Shown here: in pieces, positions 21,862 through 32,102 of the stretch
Position numbering within the stretch: the stretch's first letter is position 1
How the letters are laid out: every line of letters starts with the position of its first letter
From: Streptomyces maremycinicus
GTDB lineage: Bacteria; Actinomycetota; Actinomycetes; Streptomycetales; Streptomycetaceae
Reading direction: 5' to 3'
DNA: 64,000 nt
Assembly (NCBI RefSeq): GCF_001184025.1
Contig: NZ_BBYG01000008.1
Location: 186,001-250,000 of the forward strand
Notes under the pieces: generated by a model
What the model saw: only the letters and a program-made list of their open reading frames with translations
Database searches by the model: none
Told to the model about the DNA's origin: nothing
Position numbers and translations under genes: made by a program

Positions 21862-23852
21862 CCACGACCACCCTCGCCGTCCTCGTCCCCCTTCTCCCGT
21901 TCCTGGGCGCGGCCGCCGGACTGCTCCTGGGCCACACCGCTCCCGGCTTCGTGCGCCCGCTCGCCGTGCTGCCGACCCTCGCCGCGCTGGTCCTGGCCGC
22001 GATCGTCGCCGTACGCCAGGGCGGAGACGCCACCGTCACGGCGGCCACCGAACTGACCCCCACCGGCTCGGTCCCGATCGAACTGGCGCTGTACATCGAC
22101 GGCTTCGCCGCCCTCGTCGCCGTCCTGGTCGGCCTCGTCGCCACCTGCGTGCAGATCTACTCGACCGGCTACCTGCGCGAGGACCCGCGCTACCCCTCGT
22201 ACGCCGCGCTCGTCTCCCTCTTCACCTCCGCGATGTTCCTGGTCGTCTACTCCGGCGACCTGATCGTGCTGCTGGTCGGCTGGGAAGTCATGGGCATCTG
22301 CTCCTACTTCCTGGTCGGCCACTACTGGGAGACCCCGGAGGCCCGCGCCGCCTCCCTCAAGGCCTTCCTCGTCACCAAACTCGGAGACGTCCCCTTCCTC
22401 ATCGGCCTGTTCGCCCTGGCCACCGACGCCGGGTCCTTCCGGATCACACGGGTCCTCGCCACCGTCGCCCACGGCGGACTCGACCACCCCACGCTCGTCG
22501 CCCTGCTGCTCCTCGCGGGCGTGGCCGGCAAGTCCGCGCAGTTCCCCCTGCACACCTGGCTCCCGGACGCCATGGCGGGCCCCACACCCGTCTCCGCGCT
22601 GATCCACGCCGCGACGATGGTCGCCGCCGGCGTCTACTTCATCGCCCGTCTCCTCCCGGTCTTCGAGGCCTCCTCGGCCGCGATGGTGACCCTGGCCGTG
22701 ATGGCCGCCGTCACCATGGTCGGCTCGGGCCTGGCCGCCCTCGCCCAGGACGACATCAAGCGGGTCCTCGCCTACTCGACGATCGGCCAGCTCGGCTACA
22801 TGACCGGTGCTCTCGCCGTCGGCGACCGCGGTGCCGCCGTCTTCCACCTCCTGTCGCACGGCGCCTTCAAGGCGCTGCTGTTCCTCGCGGCCGGCGTGAT
22901 CATCCACGCCTCCGGCACCAACTCGCTCGCCGCCATGTCCCGCATGAGCCACCTGCGCGACCGCATCCCCGACGCCTACTGGACGATGACCGTGGCGCTG
23001 CTCGCGCTCGCCGCGATCCCGCCGTTCAGCGGCTTCTTCTCCAAGGAGTCGGTGCTCGGGGCCGCCGAGCACATCACCGCGGGCCACACCGAGCACGCGC
23101 CCGGCGCCACGGGCTGGATCGTCCTCGTCGCCGGCCTGCTCACCGCCCTCCTCACGGCCGCCTACGCGACCCGCCTGTGGCTGCTGGCCTTCCACGGCCG
23201 GGGCACCGAGGCCCCCGACCACGGCCGCCAACCCCGCACCATGACCGTGGTGCTGTGGGTCCTGGCCGTCCCGTCCCTCGCCCTCGGCGGGCTCGCCTAC
23301 CGCTCCCTTCCCGACTGGTTCGACGGCAACGACCTCGCCCCGACCCTCACCACGTCCGTCCTCGGCACGGGTGTGGCCCTGGCCGGCGGACTGGTCACGT
23401 ACGCCGCCTGGCGCCATCTCACCGGGCTGGCCGCCCGCGTACCCCTGGGCGCGGTCGCCGCCCATCCCGAGGGCGACGCGGGACTCGTCGAGGCCGAGGC
23501 GATCGCGACGCACGCGCCGGCCTACGGAGACACGGCCTCCGCCCCCGACCCGGCGGACCCCGGCCGGCTCCTGCTCGGCCCGCTGCACCGCCACGCGGCC
23601 GTCGGCTTCCACCTCGACGCCGTCTACCGGGCGCTGTTCGTCCGCCCGGTCCAGGCCGGCGCGAGCCTCGTCCGGTTCCTCGACCGCGAGGTCGTCGACA
23701 CCTACGTACAGGGCGCGGGTGCCCTGCCCCGCTTGCTGGGGGCCGCCGTACGGCGCGCCCAGACCGGCAACCTCCAGACCTATGTGAGCGCGCTGCTCGC
23801 CGGCACCGTCGTCCTGGCGGTCGCCGCCCTTCTCGTCGCTTCGGGAGCGTGA
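21858..23852 (+). CDS. nuoL: NADH-quinone oxidoreductase subunit L (second nuo cluster)
   Basis: 664 residues, antiporter-like proton-pumping subunit at the distal end of the membrane arm. The key pair is present: Glu143 in [11 protein letters not shown] and Lys225 in [19 protein letters not shown] (E. coli Glu144/Lys229). The C-terminal lateral helix region is preserved (DRLLL.. [16 protein letters not shown]). GTG start overlaps the nuoK stop by 4 bp. It should pump if assembled. Confidence 0.96.
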   Translation: MTTTTLAVLVPLLPFLGAAAGLLLGHTAPGFVRPLAVLPTLAALVLAAIVAVRQGGDATVTAATELTPTGSVPIELALYIDGFAALVAVLVGLVATCVQIYSTGYLREDPRYPSYAALVSLFTSAMFLVVYSGDLIVLLVGWEVMGICSYFLVGHYWETPEARAASLKAFLVTKLGDVPFLIGLFALATDAGSFRITRVLATVAHGGLDHPTLVALLLLAGVAGKSAQFPLHTWLPDAMAGPTPVSALIHAATMVAAGVYFIARLLPVFEASSAAMVTLAVMAAVTMVGSGLAALAQDDIKRVLAYSTIGQLGYMTGALAVGDRGAAVFHLLSHGAFKALLFLAAGVIIHASGTNSLAAMSRMSHLRDRIPDAYWTMTVALLALAAIPPFSGFFSKESVLGAAEHITAGHTEHAPGATGWIVLVAGLLTALLTAAYATRLWLLAFHGRGTEAPDHGRQPRTMTVVLWVLAVPSLALGGLAYRSLPDWFDGNDLAPTLTTSVLGTGVALAGGLVTYAAWRHLTGLAARVPLGAVAAHPEGDAGLVEAEAIATHAPAYGDTASAPDPADPGRLLLGPLHRHAAVGFHLDAVYRALFVRPVQAGASLVRFLDREVVDTYVQGAGALPRLLGAAVRRAQTGNLQTYVSALLAGTVVLAVAALLVASGA

Positions 23853-23858
23853 GCGGGC

Positions 23859-25457
23859 GTGATCGATATCAACGAGTCCGTGATGCAGTTTCTTCTGGCG
23901 TTCATCGTGGTCGGCCCGCTCCTCGGTGCCGTCGCCGCCCTGCTGCCCGCCCCGCCCGGGCTGAAGGGGAAGTCACCCGAGCAGGCCGTGCTGCGCCACG
24001 GCATGACCGTGACCGGCGCGATCCTCGTCGCCGCGATCGTCCTCGCGCTCGGCTTCGACCACGACCATCCGTCGAAGATGCAGGCCACCACGGACATCAG
24101 CTGGATCCCCGCACTCGACGTGCGCATCCACCTCGGCATCGACGGCATCTCCCTCCCCCTGCTGGTCCTGACCGCGCTGCTGACCTTCCTCTGCGCGGTG
24201 TACTCCTACTTCAAGCGGCAGCAACAGCCGGTCACGGCACTGGCCGCGGAGCCGTCCCCGAAGGCCTTCGTCGCGCTGGTGCTCGTCCTGGAGTCCGGCA
24301 CCCTCGCCGCCTTCGCCGTCCTGGACCTGCTGCTGTTCTTCCTCGCCTTCGAGATGGTCCTCGTCCCGATGTACTTCCTCATCGCCCGCTGGGGCGGTGC
24401 CGGCCGGACCCAGGCCGCCTGGAAGTTCATCCTGTTCACGCTGCTCGGATCCGTGGTCATGCTGCTCGGCCTGCTCCTGATCGGAATCAACGCGGGCACT
24501 TTCGACATGGTGGCACTCGCCACTGACAACGGCCGGTCGCTGAGCACATCCGTGCAGGTCATCGCCGTTCTCGCGATCGGGATCGGGCTCGCGGTGAAGA
24601 CCCCGATGTGGCCGCTGCACAGCTGGCTGCCCGACGCCCACACCGCCGCCCCGACCGTCGGGTCGGTCCTGCTGGCCGGGGTGCTGCTGAAGATGGGCAC
24701 GTACGGGTTCGTCCGTATCCTGCTGCCCGTCGCGCCGGACGGCTTCCGGACCTTCGCGCCCTACCTCGCCGCCTTCGCCGTCGTCGGGATCGTCTACGGC
24801 TCGCTGGCCTGCCTGGCCCTCGCCAAACAGGGCGCGAAGGGCGACCTCAAACGCCTGATCGCCTACTCCTCCGTCGGGCACATGGGCTTCGTCCTCCTCG
24901 GCATCGCGACCATGACCCCGACCGGTGTGAACGGCGCCCTCTTCGCCAACATCGCCCACGGCCTCATCACCGGCCTTCTGTTCTTCCTGGTCGGAGCGCT
25001 GAAGGACCGCACCGGCACCACCGACCTGGACACCCTCGCCGAGCAGACCGGCGCCGCGCTGTACGGCAGGACGCCCCGTCTCGGCGGCCTCCTCGCCTTC
25101 GCGGCCGTCGCCTCGCTCGGCCTGCCCGGCCTCGCCGGCTTCTGGGGCGAGATGCTGGCCCTGTTCGGTGCCTTCGACCCCGCCGACGACCTCAGCCGCC
25201 CCGCCTTCCTCACCTTCATGGCGATCGCCGCGTTCGGCACCCTGCTGACGGCCGCGTACCTGCTCGTCGTGGTCCGCCGCGTGTGTATGGGTGTCGTCCC
25301 GCAGGACGCCCCTCGCCTCGCCGACGTGCAGACCTACGAGTTCGCTGCCTGGTCCCCTCTCGTCGCCCTCACCGTCGTCGCCGGCCTGTGGCCGAAGGCC
25401 CTCCTCGGGCTGACCGATCCGGCCGTGCAGCAGCTCCTCGCAGGAGGCACCCGATGA
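23859..25457 (+). CDS. nuoM: NADH-quinone oxidoreductase subunit M (second nuo cluster)
   Basis: 532 residues, 14-helix antiporter-like subunit. Channel residues Glu165 in LAFEMVLVPMYFLIARWG and Lys247 in AVKTPMWPLHSWLPDAH are in place, with AAPTVGSVLLAGVLLKMGTYG following. It begins at a GTG 6 bp after the nuoL stop, the only non-overlapping junction between nuo genes here, and overlaps nuoN by 4 bp. Confidence 0.96.
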   Translation: MIDINESVMQFLLAFIVVGPLLGAVAALLPAPPGLKGKSPEQAVLRHGMTVTGAILVAAIVLALGFDHDHPSKMQATTDISWIPALDVRIHLGIDGISLPLLVLTALLTFLCAVYSYFKRQQQPVTALAAEPSPKAFVALVLVLESGTLAAFAVLDLLLFFLAFEMVLVPMYFLIARWGGAGRTQAAWKFILFTLLGSVVMLLGLLLIGINAGTFDMVALATDNGRSLSTSVQVIAVLAIGIGLAVKTPMWPLHSWLPDAHTAAPTVGSVLLAGVLLKMGTYGFVRILLPVAPDGFRTFAPYLAAFAVVGIVYGSLACLALAKQGAKGDLKRLIAYSSVGHMGFVLLGIATMTPTGVNGALFANIAHGLITGLLFFLVGALKDRTGTTDLDTLAEQTGAALYGRTPRLGGLLAFAAVASLGLPGLAGFWGEMLALFGAFDPADDLSRPAFLTFMAIAAFGTLLTAAYLLVVVRRVCMGVVPQDAPRLADVQTYEFAAWSPLVALTVVAGLWPKALLGLTDPAVQQLLAGGTR

Positions 25458-27001
25458 GCGCCCCGACCCAGTCCGCGCTCCAGCCCGTGGCCCAGCCCCT
25501 GGCCGAGTCGGTCGTCCAGTCCGTCGACTGGTGGGCCATCGCGCCGCCCACCCTCGCGGCGGTCGTCGCCCTCGTCGTCCTCGTCGCCGACCTCTTCGTC
25601 GGCGACGCCCGCAAGCCGCTCCTCGGATGGCTGTCGGTCGCGGGACTGGCCGCCTCCACGGCCCTCCTCCTGCCCCTCCTGGACGGCGACCGCGCCACCT
25701 TCTGCCTGACCGGCGACACGCGCGTGTGCAGCTACACGGCGGACCGCTTCACCCTCGTCATCCAGTTCCTGGTGCTCGGGGGAGCGCTCCTGGCGGCCCT
25801 GCTGTCGGTCACCGCCCTGAAGGACGCGCGCGGACGACTCCCCGAAGGCGAGTTCTGGTTCCTGCTGCTGTCCTCCGCGGCGGGCGCCGCCCTGCTGCCC
25901 GCATCCCGCGACCTCGCCACCCTCGTCGTCGCGCTGGAGGTCGCCTCCCTGCCCGCCTTCGCCCTCGTCGGCATCCGGCACGGCGACCGCCGGTCCTCCG
26001 AGGCGGCCCTGAAGTTCTTCCTGTCGTCCGTCACCGCGACCACCGTCAGCCTCCTGGGCATCAGCTTCGTGTACGCGACGACCGGAACCCTCTACCTCAC
26101 GCAGGTCGCCGACCGCATCCAGCACGTCGACGGGCGGCTGGACACCCTGGCCCAGACGGGTGTCGTCCTCACCCTCATCGGCTTCGCCTTCAAGACGGCC
26201 GCCGTCCCCTTCCACTTCTGGGTCCCCGACACCTACGTCGGCGCCCCCCTGCCCATCGCCGCCTACTTGTCGGTCGTCGGCAAGGCCGTCGGCTTCTCCG
26301 GCCTCATCCTGGTCACCGTCATCGGCTTCCCCTCCTACGCCGACGTCTGGGGCCCCGCACTGGCCGTGCTGGCCGCCCTCACCATGACCGTCGGCAACGT
26401 CGGCGCCCTCCGCCAGCAAGCCACGCGCGCGTACAGCGCGGTACGCCTGCTCGCCTGGTCCTCCGTGGGCCAGGCCGGCTACCTCCTCGTACCGATCGCC
26501 GCCGCCGCGTACACCGACGACGCCGAGCACGCCATCGGCTCCACCGTCGCCTACGCCCTCATGTACGCCGCCGTGAACCTGGGCGCCTTCGCGGTGGCCG
26601 CCCTGGTGGGTCGTACCCGCGCGACGAACCGGATCACGGACTACCGGGGCCTCTACGCGAAGAACCCGGCGGCGGCCCTGCTCCTGGCCTTCTTCCTGCT
26701 CTGCCTCGCCGGACTGCCGCCGGGCATCATCGGCCTGTTCGCGAAGGTCACCGTCTTCTCGGCAGCCGTCGACGCCGGCCTCGGCTGGCTCGCGGTCGTC
26801 ATGGCCGTCAACGTGGTGATCGCCCTGTACTACTACCTCCAGTGGACGGCCCTGCTCTTCCGCACGCCCGAAGGCGAGCCCGAGAAGCACCGCGTCCCCG
26901 CCCCGCTCACCGCCGCGATCACGCTCACCGCGGCCCTCGGAATCGCCCTGTCCGGAGCACCCCAGCTGGTCCTGCGCTTCACCGACACCGGCCTCTTCTG
27001 A
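25454..27001 (+). CDS. nuoN: NADH-quinone oxidoreductase subunit N (second nuo cluster)
   Basis: 515 residues, third antiporter-like subunit. LEVASLPAFALVGIR and FKTAAVPFHFWVPDTYVGAPLP carry the conserved Glu and Lys of NuoN/ND2, and GLPPGIIGLFAKVTVF the late-helix motif. The ATG overlaps the nuoM stop. Last nuo gene; about 200 bp separate it from htpX, and no strong terminator hairpin was seen there. Confidence 0.95.
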   Translation: MSAPTQSALQPVAQPLAESVVQSVDWWAIAPPTLAAVVALVVLVADLFVGDARKPLLGWLSVAGLAASTALLLPLLDGDRATFCLTGDTRVCSYTADRFTLVIQFLVLGGALLAALLSVTALKDARGRLPEGEFWFLLLSSAAGAALLPASRDLATLVVALEVASLPAFALVGIRHGDRRSSEAALKFFLSSVTATTVSLLGISFVYATTGTLYLTQVADRIQHVDGRLDTLAQTGVVLTLIGFAFKTAAVPFHFWVPDTYVGAPLPIAAYLSVVGKAVGFSGLILVTVIGFPSYADVWGPALAVLAALTMTVGNVGALRQQATRAYSAVRLLAWSSVGQAGYLLVPIAAAAYTDDAEHAIGSTVAYALMYAAVNLGAFAVAALVGRTRATNRITDYRGLYAKNPAAALLLAFFLLCLAGLPPGIIGLFAKVTVFSAAVDAGLGWLAVVMAVNVVIALYYYLQWTALLFRTPEGEPEKHRVPAPLTAAITLTAALGIALSGAPQLVLRFTDTGLF

Positions 27002-27202
27002 GCCCGCACGCGCGCGGATGCCCTCGTCCTCACCCGGACGGCCCACACCCGTGCCCGCAGGCACAAGGGAACTAGTGCCTCCCGCCTGGCGTTGACCAGT
27101 ACGGGAAGGTGCACTGGATGTGACACCACGGCACCATCCACCGCACACGAGCAAGATCCGCAAGCAAAGGGTTCCCCTGCTGCACGACTTGGAGGGCGTA
27201 CC

Positions 27203-28066
27203 GTGCACCGCCGGCACAACGGGCTCAGGACCGCAGTACTCCTCGGGGGACTGTCCGCACTCATCATCGTCATCGGCAGTTTCTTCGGCCGCATGGGGCT
27301 GGTCGTCGCGGTCCTGGTCGCACTCGGCACCAACGCGTACGCGTACTGGAACAGCGACAAGCTGGCGCTCCGCGCGATGCGTGCCCGTCCGGTCAGCGAG
27401 TTCGAGGCTCCCGCCCTGTACCGGATGGTCCGCGAGCTCTCCACCCAGGCCCGTCAGCCCATGCCCCGGCTGTACATCTCCCCGACGGAGGCACCCAACG
27501 CCTTCGCCACCGGCCGAAACCCGCGCAACGCCGCCGTGTGCTGCACGGAAGGCATCCTGCGCCTCCTCGACGAGCGCGAGCTGCGCGGTGTCATCGGCCA
27601 TGAGCTCAGCCACGTCTACAACCGGGACATCCTCATCTCCTCGGTCGCCGGCGCGCTCGCCTCCGTGATCATGTTCCTGGTCAACTTCGCCTGGCTGATC
27701 CCGATCGGCCGCTCGGACGACGACGACGGTCCCGGCATCCTCGGCATGCTCCTGATCATGATCCTCGGCCCGCTCGCCGCCAGCGTCATCCAACTCGCCA
27801 TCAGCCGCTCCCGGGAGTACGAGGCGGACTCGTCGGGCGCACAGCTCACCGGCGACCCGCTGGCCCTCGCGAGCGCGCTGCGCAAACTGGAGACGGGCAC
27901 CAAGCAGCTTCCGCTTCCCCCGGAGCCCCGCATCGAGACCGCGAGCCACATGATGATCGCGAATCCCTTCCGCCCGGGCCAGGGACTCTCCAAGATGTTC
28001 TCGACGCACCCGCCGATGGCGGACCGTATCGCCCGGCTCGAGAAAATGGCAGGTCGCCACCAGTGA
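27203..28066 (+). CDS. htpX: HtpX-type membrane zinc metalloprotease
   Basis: 287 residues from a GTG with GGAGG 7 bp before it. M48B protease: two N-terminal helices ([38 protein letters not shown]), the zinc motif HELSH at 133-137 with the third ligand Glu in SREYEAD, and a second pair of helices between them. HtpX degrades misfolded membrane proteins with the active site in the cytosol. Its position after nuoN recalls a quality-control role for the membrane arm, an inference from context only. It overlaps the YccF gene by 4 bp. Confidence 0.93.
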   Translation: MHRRHNGLRTAVLLGGLSALIIVIGSFFGRMGLVVAVLVALGTNAYAYWNSDKLALRAMRARPVSEFEAPALYRMVRELSTQARQPMPRLYISPTEAPNAFATGRNPRNAAVCCTEGILRLLDERELRGVIGHELSHVYNRDILISSVAGALASVIMFLVNFAWLIPIGRSDDDDGPGILGMLLIMILGPLAASVIQLAISRSREYEADSSGAQLTGDPLALASALRKLETGTKQLPLPPEPRIETASHMMIANPFRPGQGLSKMFSTHPPMADRIARLEKMAGRHQ

Positions 28067-28455
28067 AGACCATCCTGAACGTCATCTGGCTGATCCTGAG
28101 CGGATTCTGGCTGTTCCTCGCCTACCTGGCCGCGGGAGTGCTGCTCTGCATCACGATCATCGGCATTCCCTTCGGCATCGCCGCGTTCCGCATCGGCGTC
28201 TACGCCCTCTGGCCCTTCGGCTACACGACGATCGAGCGCCGTGACGCGGGCGCGCCCTCCTGCCTCGGCAACGTGCTCTGGCTGGTCCTCGCCGGCTGGT
28301 GGCTGGCCATCGGGCACATCGTCACCGGCCTCCTGCTCTGCCTCACCATCATCGGCATCCCGTTCGGCATCGCGAACTTCAAGCTGATCCCGGTCTCGCT
28401 GTTCCCGTTGGGCCGCGAAATCGTGCCCACGGACGAGCCGTTCGCGGCGCGCTGA
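28063..28455 (+). CDS. YccF domain inner-membrane protein
   Basis: 130 residues; two repeats of the YccF/DUF307 signature, each with a helix followed by [15 protein letters not shown] or [15 protein letters not shown] and then a Pro-containing hydrophobic stretch (LWPFGY, LFPLGR). About four membrane segments. Function of the family is unknown. The GTG overlaps the htpX stop, so it is translationally coupled to the protease and may belong to the same membrane-maintenance unit. Confidence 0.88.
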   Translation: MKTILNVIWLILSGFWLFLAYLAAGVLLCITIIGIPFGIAAFRIGVYALWPFGYTTIERRDAGAPSCLGNVLWLVLAGWWLAIGHIVTGLLLCLTIIGIPFGIANFKLIPVSLFPLGREIVPTDEPFAAR

Positions 28456-28566
28456 CGACGGCCCGAGTCCGGGTTCGCCCGTCGTCCGCGGCCCGTCGGT
28501 TGTCCACAAGCCGCGGGTTGTCCACAGGCCGGCCCGGCTGTCAGTGGCGGCCTGCATCATGAACAC

Positions 28567-29139
28567 ATGACCGAGAACGAGCAGTTGTGGGAAAGAGTGG
28601 CGGCCAAGGCGGCCACCACCCGCCCCTGGGGTTGGCCCTCGCTCCCCGATCCCGTGGACGCGGCCACCCTGGCCCGTGCCGAGGCCGTCCTCGGCTTCCG
28701 TCTGCCGCCGCTGCTCGCCGACCTCTACCTGCGTATAGGGGACGGCGGATTCGGCCCGGAGTACGGCCTGTTGCCCCTGCTCGACAACTCTCCGGCCGGT
28801 GAGCCCTCCGCGGTCACCCAGTACCTCGCCAACCGCGCGAGCGGCCGCGAGGATCCCGACTGGCCCTGGCCCGAGGGCGTCCTGCCGATATCCCACTGGG
28901 GCTGCGCGATGTACGCGTGCGTGGACTGCCACTCCCCGCAGGCGACGGTATTGCTCTTCGAGCCGAATCCCGGCGACCCCGATCACGCCTGGTTCGTCGA
29001 CGCCCCCAGCCTCACCGCCTGGCTGCACGCCTGGCTCGACGGCAGGGGCTGGTACGACACGCCGGGCGACGACCTGGAATCGACCCCCTGGACCGAGTTC
29101 CGCATACGCACGGCGGCGCCCGCTACGACGGCGCCGTAG
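28567..29139 (+). CDS. SMI1/KNR4 family protein
   Basis: 190 residues. AEAVLGFRLPPLLADLYLRIGDGGFGPEYGLLPL is the SMI1/KNR4 hallmark, followed by YLANRASGREDPDWPWPEGVLPISHWGC. Bacterial members are often immunity proteins against polymorphic toxins, but no toxin gene is adjacent, so it may be a solitary housekeeping member. No signal peptide. ATG at 28567, 111 bp after the YccF gene. Confidence 0.8.
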   Translation: MTENEQLWERVAAKAATTRPWGWPSLPDPVDAATLARAEAVLGFRLPPLLADLYLRIGDGGFGPEYGLLPLLDNSPAGEPSAVTQYLANRASGREDPDWPWPEGVLPISHWGCAMYACVDCHSPQATVLLFEPNPGDPDHAWFVDAPSLTAWLHAWLDGRGWYDTPGDDLESTPWTEFRIRTAAPATTAP

Positions 29140-29300
29140 CGGCCCGCCGTCACGCACCGGCCGCCCGGGCAGGCACCCACCGCCCGGGCAGGCACTCGCA
29201 GCCTGGCATGCACCAGCCGCCCGTGCAGGCACCGTCGCCCGGGCATGCACCGGCTGCCACGGCTCGCGCCCGCCGCCGTCGGTCGCCGCCACCGGAGGGG

Positions 29301-30554
29301 CTAGCGCGTGCCCGCCCGGCGCCGCCGTACCGCGTACGCCAGCACGCCCACGGCCAGCACCCCCGCACCCACGGCCACCGAGGTCCCCGGCAGCGCGAAC
29401 GCGAGCACCACACAGCCCAGGAGCCCCACCGCCGGCAGCGCCCGCCGCACCGGCGCCGGATCGAGCGTCCAGGCCGATGCGTTGGCCACCGCGTAGTACG
29501 TCAGCACACCGAAGGAGGAGAACCCGATCGCGCCCCGGACGTCCACCGTGGCGGCCAGGACGGCGACCACCGCGCCCACGGCGAGCTCGGCCCGGTGCGG
29601 CACCTGGAAGCGCGGATGCACGGCGGCCAGGGCGCCGGGCAGATACCGGTCCCGGGCCATGGCCAGTGTCGTGCGCGAGACGCCCAGGATGAGGGCGAGG
29701 AGCGAGCCCAGCGCCGCCACGGCGGCCCCGACGCGTACGACAGGCACCAGCCCGGGCACCCCAGCCGCCCTCACCGCGTCCGCCAACGGCGCCGCGGCCC
29801 GCCCGAGATCACCCGGTCCCAGCACGGAAAGGACGGCGACCGCCACACCGGCGTAGACGACCAGGGCGATCCCCAGGGCCAGGGGGATCGCGCGGGGAAT
29901 GGTGCGTGCCGGGTCACGCACCTCCTCACCCAGGGTCGCGATACGGGCGTACCCGGCGAAGGCGAAGAACAGCAGCCCGGCGGCCGTCAGCACCCCGCCG
30001 ACACCCCCGGAGACCCCGATGTCCAGCCGCCCGTCGTCGGACGCGTCGGACCCCAGACACACGACCAGCACGGAAGCGAGGACCGCCAGGACCACCGCCA
30101 CGATCGCCCGCGTCAGCCAGGCCGACTTCTGGATGCCGCCGTAGTTCACCGCGGTGAGCGCCACCACGGCGGCGACCGCCACCGCGTGCGTGTGCGCCGG
30201 CCACACGTACGCACCGACCGTCAGAGCCATCGCCGCACAGGAGGCCGTTTTCCCGACCACGAACGACCAGCCCGCCAGATAACCCCAGAAGGCGCCGAGC
30301 CGCTCACGCCCGTACACGTACGTGCCGCCCGAGGCCGGATACAGGGCGGCGAGCCGCGCCGACGACATGGCGTTGCAGTACGCGACCAGCGCGGCGAGCG
30401 CGAGACCGAGGAGCAGTCCGGAACCCGCGGCCTGTGCGGCGGGGGCGAGTGCCACGAAGACTCCGGCACCGATCATCGAGCCGAGCCCGATGACCACCGC
30501 GTCGCCGAGGCCCAGTGTCCGTCGCAGTTCGGCGCGCGATCCGGGCTGTGTCAT
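29301..30554 (-). CDS. APC-superfamily amino acid permease
   Basis: 417 residues, about 12 helices. The first helix motif LGLGDAVVIGLGSMIGAGVFVALAP (GSMIGAGVF) is the substrate/Na-site signature of amino acid-polyamine-organocation permeases; YPASGGTYVYGRERLG and FAFAGYARIATLGEEVRDPARTIPRAI are the other conserved loops. It imports or exchanges an unspecified amino acid. Started at ATG 30554; the longer frame to 30617 lacks support. Single minus-strand gene. Confidence 0.88.
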   Translation of the reverse strand: MTQPGSRAELRRTLGLGDAVVIGLGSMIGAGVFVALAPAAQAAGSGLLLGLALAALVAYCNAMSSARLAALYPASGGTYVYGRERLGAFWGYLAGWSFVVGKTASCAAMALTVGAYVWPAHTHAVAVAAVVALTAVNYGGIQKSAWLTRAIVAVVLAVLASVLVVCLGSDASDDGRLDIGVSGGVGGVLTAAGLLFFAFAGYARIATLGEEVRDPARTIPRAIPLALGIALVVYAGVAVAVLSVLGPGDLGRAAAPLADAVRAAGVPGLVPVVRVGAAVAALGSLLALILGVSRTTLAMARDRYLPGALAAVHPRFQVPHRAELAVGAVVAVLAATVDVRGAIGFSSFGVLTYYAVANASAWTLDPAPVRRALPAVGLLGCVVLAFALPGTSVAVGAGVLAVGVLAYAVRRRRAGTR

Positions 30555-30832
30555 GGGCCGCACCCTACTGATCTGCGGAACCACGGGGCGACGTCCTGGC
30601 GTCGTGCTCATCAACACGACCCGAACCCGCGTGCGACATCAGGACACAGGCCGAACGACACAGGCCGAACGACACCGGCGGAATGACGCCGGTGGTAGAG
30701 CACCGGCCGAAGGACGCGGGGCGCGGGGCGCGGGGCGCGGCGCGACGAGCACAGCCCGTCCGGGGTGCGCGAGCGAGCGACATCACAGCGCCCGGACAGT
30801 GCGGGCACAGCGCGGAAGGGCAGGTTCAGGGC

Positions 30833-31099
30833 ATGAGCATCATCAGCTTGATCATCCTGGGGTTGTTGGCCGGAGTCATCGCCAAGGTCCTGCTGCCGGG
30901 GCGCGACCCGGGCGGCTTCATCGGCACGACCCTCATCGGTGTCGCGGGCGCGTTCATCGGCGGCTGGATATCGGCCCGCTGGCTGGACCATCCCATCACC
31001 AAGGACTTCTACGACGGCGCGACCTGGGCCGCCGCGATCGGCGGTTCGCTGGTGCTGCTCATCGTGTACCGCCTGCTGTTCGGCAACTCGCGCGACTGA
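30833..31099 (+). CDS. GlsB/YeaQ/YmgE-type small membrane protein
   Basis: 88 residues, three hydrophobic Gly-rich helices: SLIILGLLAGVIAKVLLPGRDPGGFIGTTLIGVAGAFIGGWI is the family pattern (transglycosylase-associated protein). Often linked to envelope stress; exact role unknown. The 278-bp region before it holds direct copies of GACACAGGCCGAAC (30643 and 30657) and GGGGCGC runs, and no other gene. Confidence 0.85.
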   Translation: MSIISLIILGLLAGVIAKVLLPGRDPGGFIGTTLIGVAGAFIGGWISARWLDHPITKDFYDGATWAAAIGGSLVLLIVYRLLFGNSRD

Positions 31100-31126
31100 G
31101 GGTCTTCGCCGCGGGCCCGGCAAGGA

Positions 31127-31153
31127 GGGTGGGCGTCCGACGGGCGCCCACCC
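31127..31153. terminator. bidirectional terminator hairpin
   Basis: GGGTGGGCG pairs with CGCCCACCC around a 9-nt loop between two convergent genes (the GlsB-type gene and yajQ), so it can serve both. Confidence 0.65.
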
Positions 31154-31167
31154 CCGCGCGCGGCCGG

Positions 31168-31656
31168 CTACCGGTAGTTCACGAACTGAAGGGCGAAGTC
31201 GAAGTCCTGGCCCTTGAGCAGGCTGATGACGGTCTGGAGGTCGTCGCGGCTCTTGGAGCTGACACGGAGTTCCTCGCCCTGCACCTGGGCCTTCACGCCC
31301 TTGGGGCCCTCGTCGCGGATGAGCTTCGCGACCTTCTTCGCGTTGTCCTGGGAGATGCCTTCCTTGATCTCCGCGAAGAGCTTGTACTCCTTGCCGGAGA
31401 GCTGGGGCTCGCCCGCGTCCAGCGCCTTGAGCGAGATCCCGCGCTTGATCAGCTTGGACTGGAAGACGTCGAGGACGGCGTTCACCCGGTCCTCGGAGTT
31501 CGCCTCCATCAGGATCTTGTCACCGGACCACGAGATCGAGGCACCGACGCCCTTGAAGTCGTAGCGCTGTGAGATCTCCTTGGCGGCCTGGTTGAGGGCG
31601 TTGTCGACCTCCTGCCGCTCGACCTTCGAGACGATGTCGAAACTGGAGTCGGCCAT
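31168..31656 (-). CDS. yajQ: YajQ family nucleotide-binding protein
   Basis: 162 residues, full family length. Hallmarks: [20 protein letters not shown] at the start, [14 protein letters not shown], and the ending [16 protein letters not shown]. YajQ proteins have two ferredoxin-like domains; some bind cyclic-di-GMP or nucleic acid. The start at 31656 is fixed by homology; the upstream extension in the same frame is not coding. In S. coelicolor the same gene precedes tRNA-Tyr, the SLP1 target. Confidence 0.92.
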   Translation of the reverse strand: MADSSFDIVSKVERQEVDNALNQAAKEISQRYDFKGVGASISWSGDKILMEANSEDRVNAVLDVFQSKLIKRGISLKALDAGEPQLSGKEYKLFAEIKEGISQDNAKKVAKLIRDEGPKGVKAQVQGEELRVSSKSRDDLQTVISLLKGQDFDFALQFVNYR

Positions 31657-31880
31657 GTCCTGTGGCTCCTTGTATCGGGGTGCGTGTCGGGTGCGTATCG
31701 GCGTAGGTGGGGCGACCGCCGAGCCCGGCGTGGTCCCGGGCCGCATCCGCACAAGCCTAGTCACCCCGCTCCCTCCGGGCGGCGAGGAATCAGGTGGCGA
31801 AGCACCCCTGGGCATCGGGTATCGTTTACGTCGTTGCCAGGGAGCACCGCCGAAAAGCGGTTCGAACAGGCGGCAAACCC

Positions 31881-31962
31881 GGCGGTGTGCCCGAGCGGCC
31901 AAAGGGAGCAGACTGTAAATCTGCCGGCTCAGCCTTCCCAGGTTCGAATCCTGGCGCCGCCA
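31881..31962 (+). tRNA. tRNA-Tyr (GUA)
   Basis: 82-nt class II tRNA with long variable arm. Acceptor stem GGCGGTG/CGCCGCC with discriminator A at 31962, anticodon stem GCAGA/TCTGC with loop CTGTAAA (anticodon GTA), T-loop TTCGAAT; CCA is not encoded. The 3' half from the anticodon loop on is duplicated at 44627, marking it as the integration target. The gene remains intact because the element restores the 3' half. Confidence 0.97.
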
Positions 31963-31969
31963 CGCTGAG
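31913..31969 (+). repeat. attL core, 57-bp direct repeat
   Basis: 57 bp identical to 44627-44683, starting at CTGTAAATCT in the anticodon loop and ending at CGCTGAG, 7 bp beyond the tRNA. The flanks diverge immediately on both sides (A versus G before, G versus A after). Confidence 0.97.
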
Positions 31970-31971
31970 GG

Positions 31972-32014
31972 AAACCCCCTCCGACCAGCCTTAACGGCAG
32001 GTCGGAGGGGGTTT
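31972..32014 (+). terminator. element-borne terminator after tRNA-Tyr
   Basis: AAACCCCCTCCGACC pairs with GGTCGGAGGGGGTTT over 15 bp, followed by CTTC. It replaces the chromosomal tRNA terminator that was displaced to 44690, so the element supplies the tRNA with both a 3' half and a terminator. Confidence 0.85.
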
Positions 32015-32102
32015 CTTCGTTCCGGGCGCTGTTCGATTGACCGTGGACGACGTGTGGACGTGTCTCACCTCGTACCGCCCGTTTCCCACTTTCGATCAGC
32101 CT

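Noticed and set aside
21471..23612. 713-codon minus-strand frame over nuoK and nuoL
   Set aside because: Shadow of nuoK/nuoL; no domain or start signal.
25334..28060. 908-codon open frame on the minus strand across nuoM, nuoN and htpX
   Set aside because: Composition (Gly/Asp/Glu/Arg, no hydrophobic core) is that of an antisense shadow in high-GC DNA; the plus strand encodes well-conserved proteins.
29160..29260. Regulatory or mobile repeat of GCCCGGGCAGGCAC-type words
   Set aside because: Short, degenerate GC-rich copies between two genes; no symmetry or spacing rule, likely simple-sequence drift.
31684..31968. Small protein overlapping tRNA-Tyr
   Set aside because: Reads through the tRNA and lacks any start signal or family motif.
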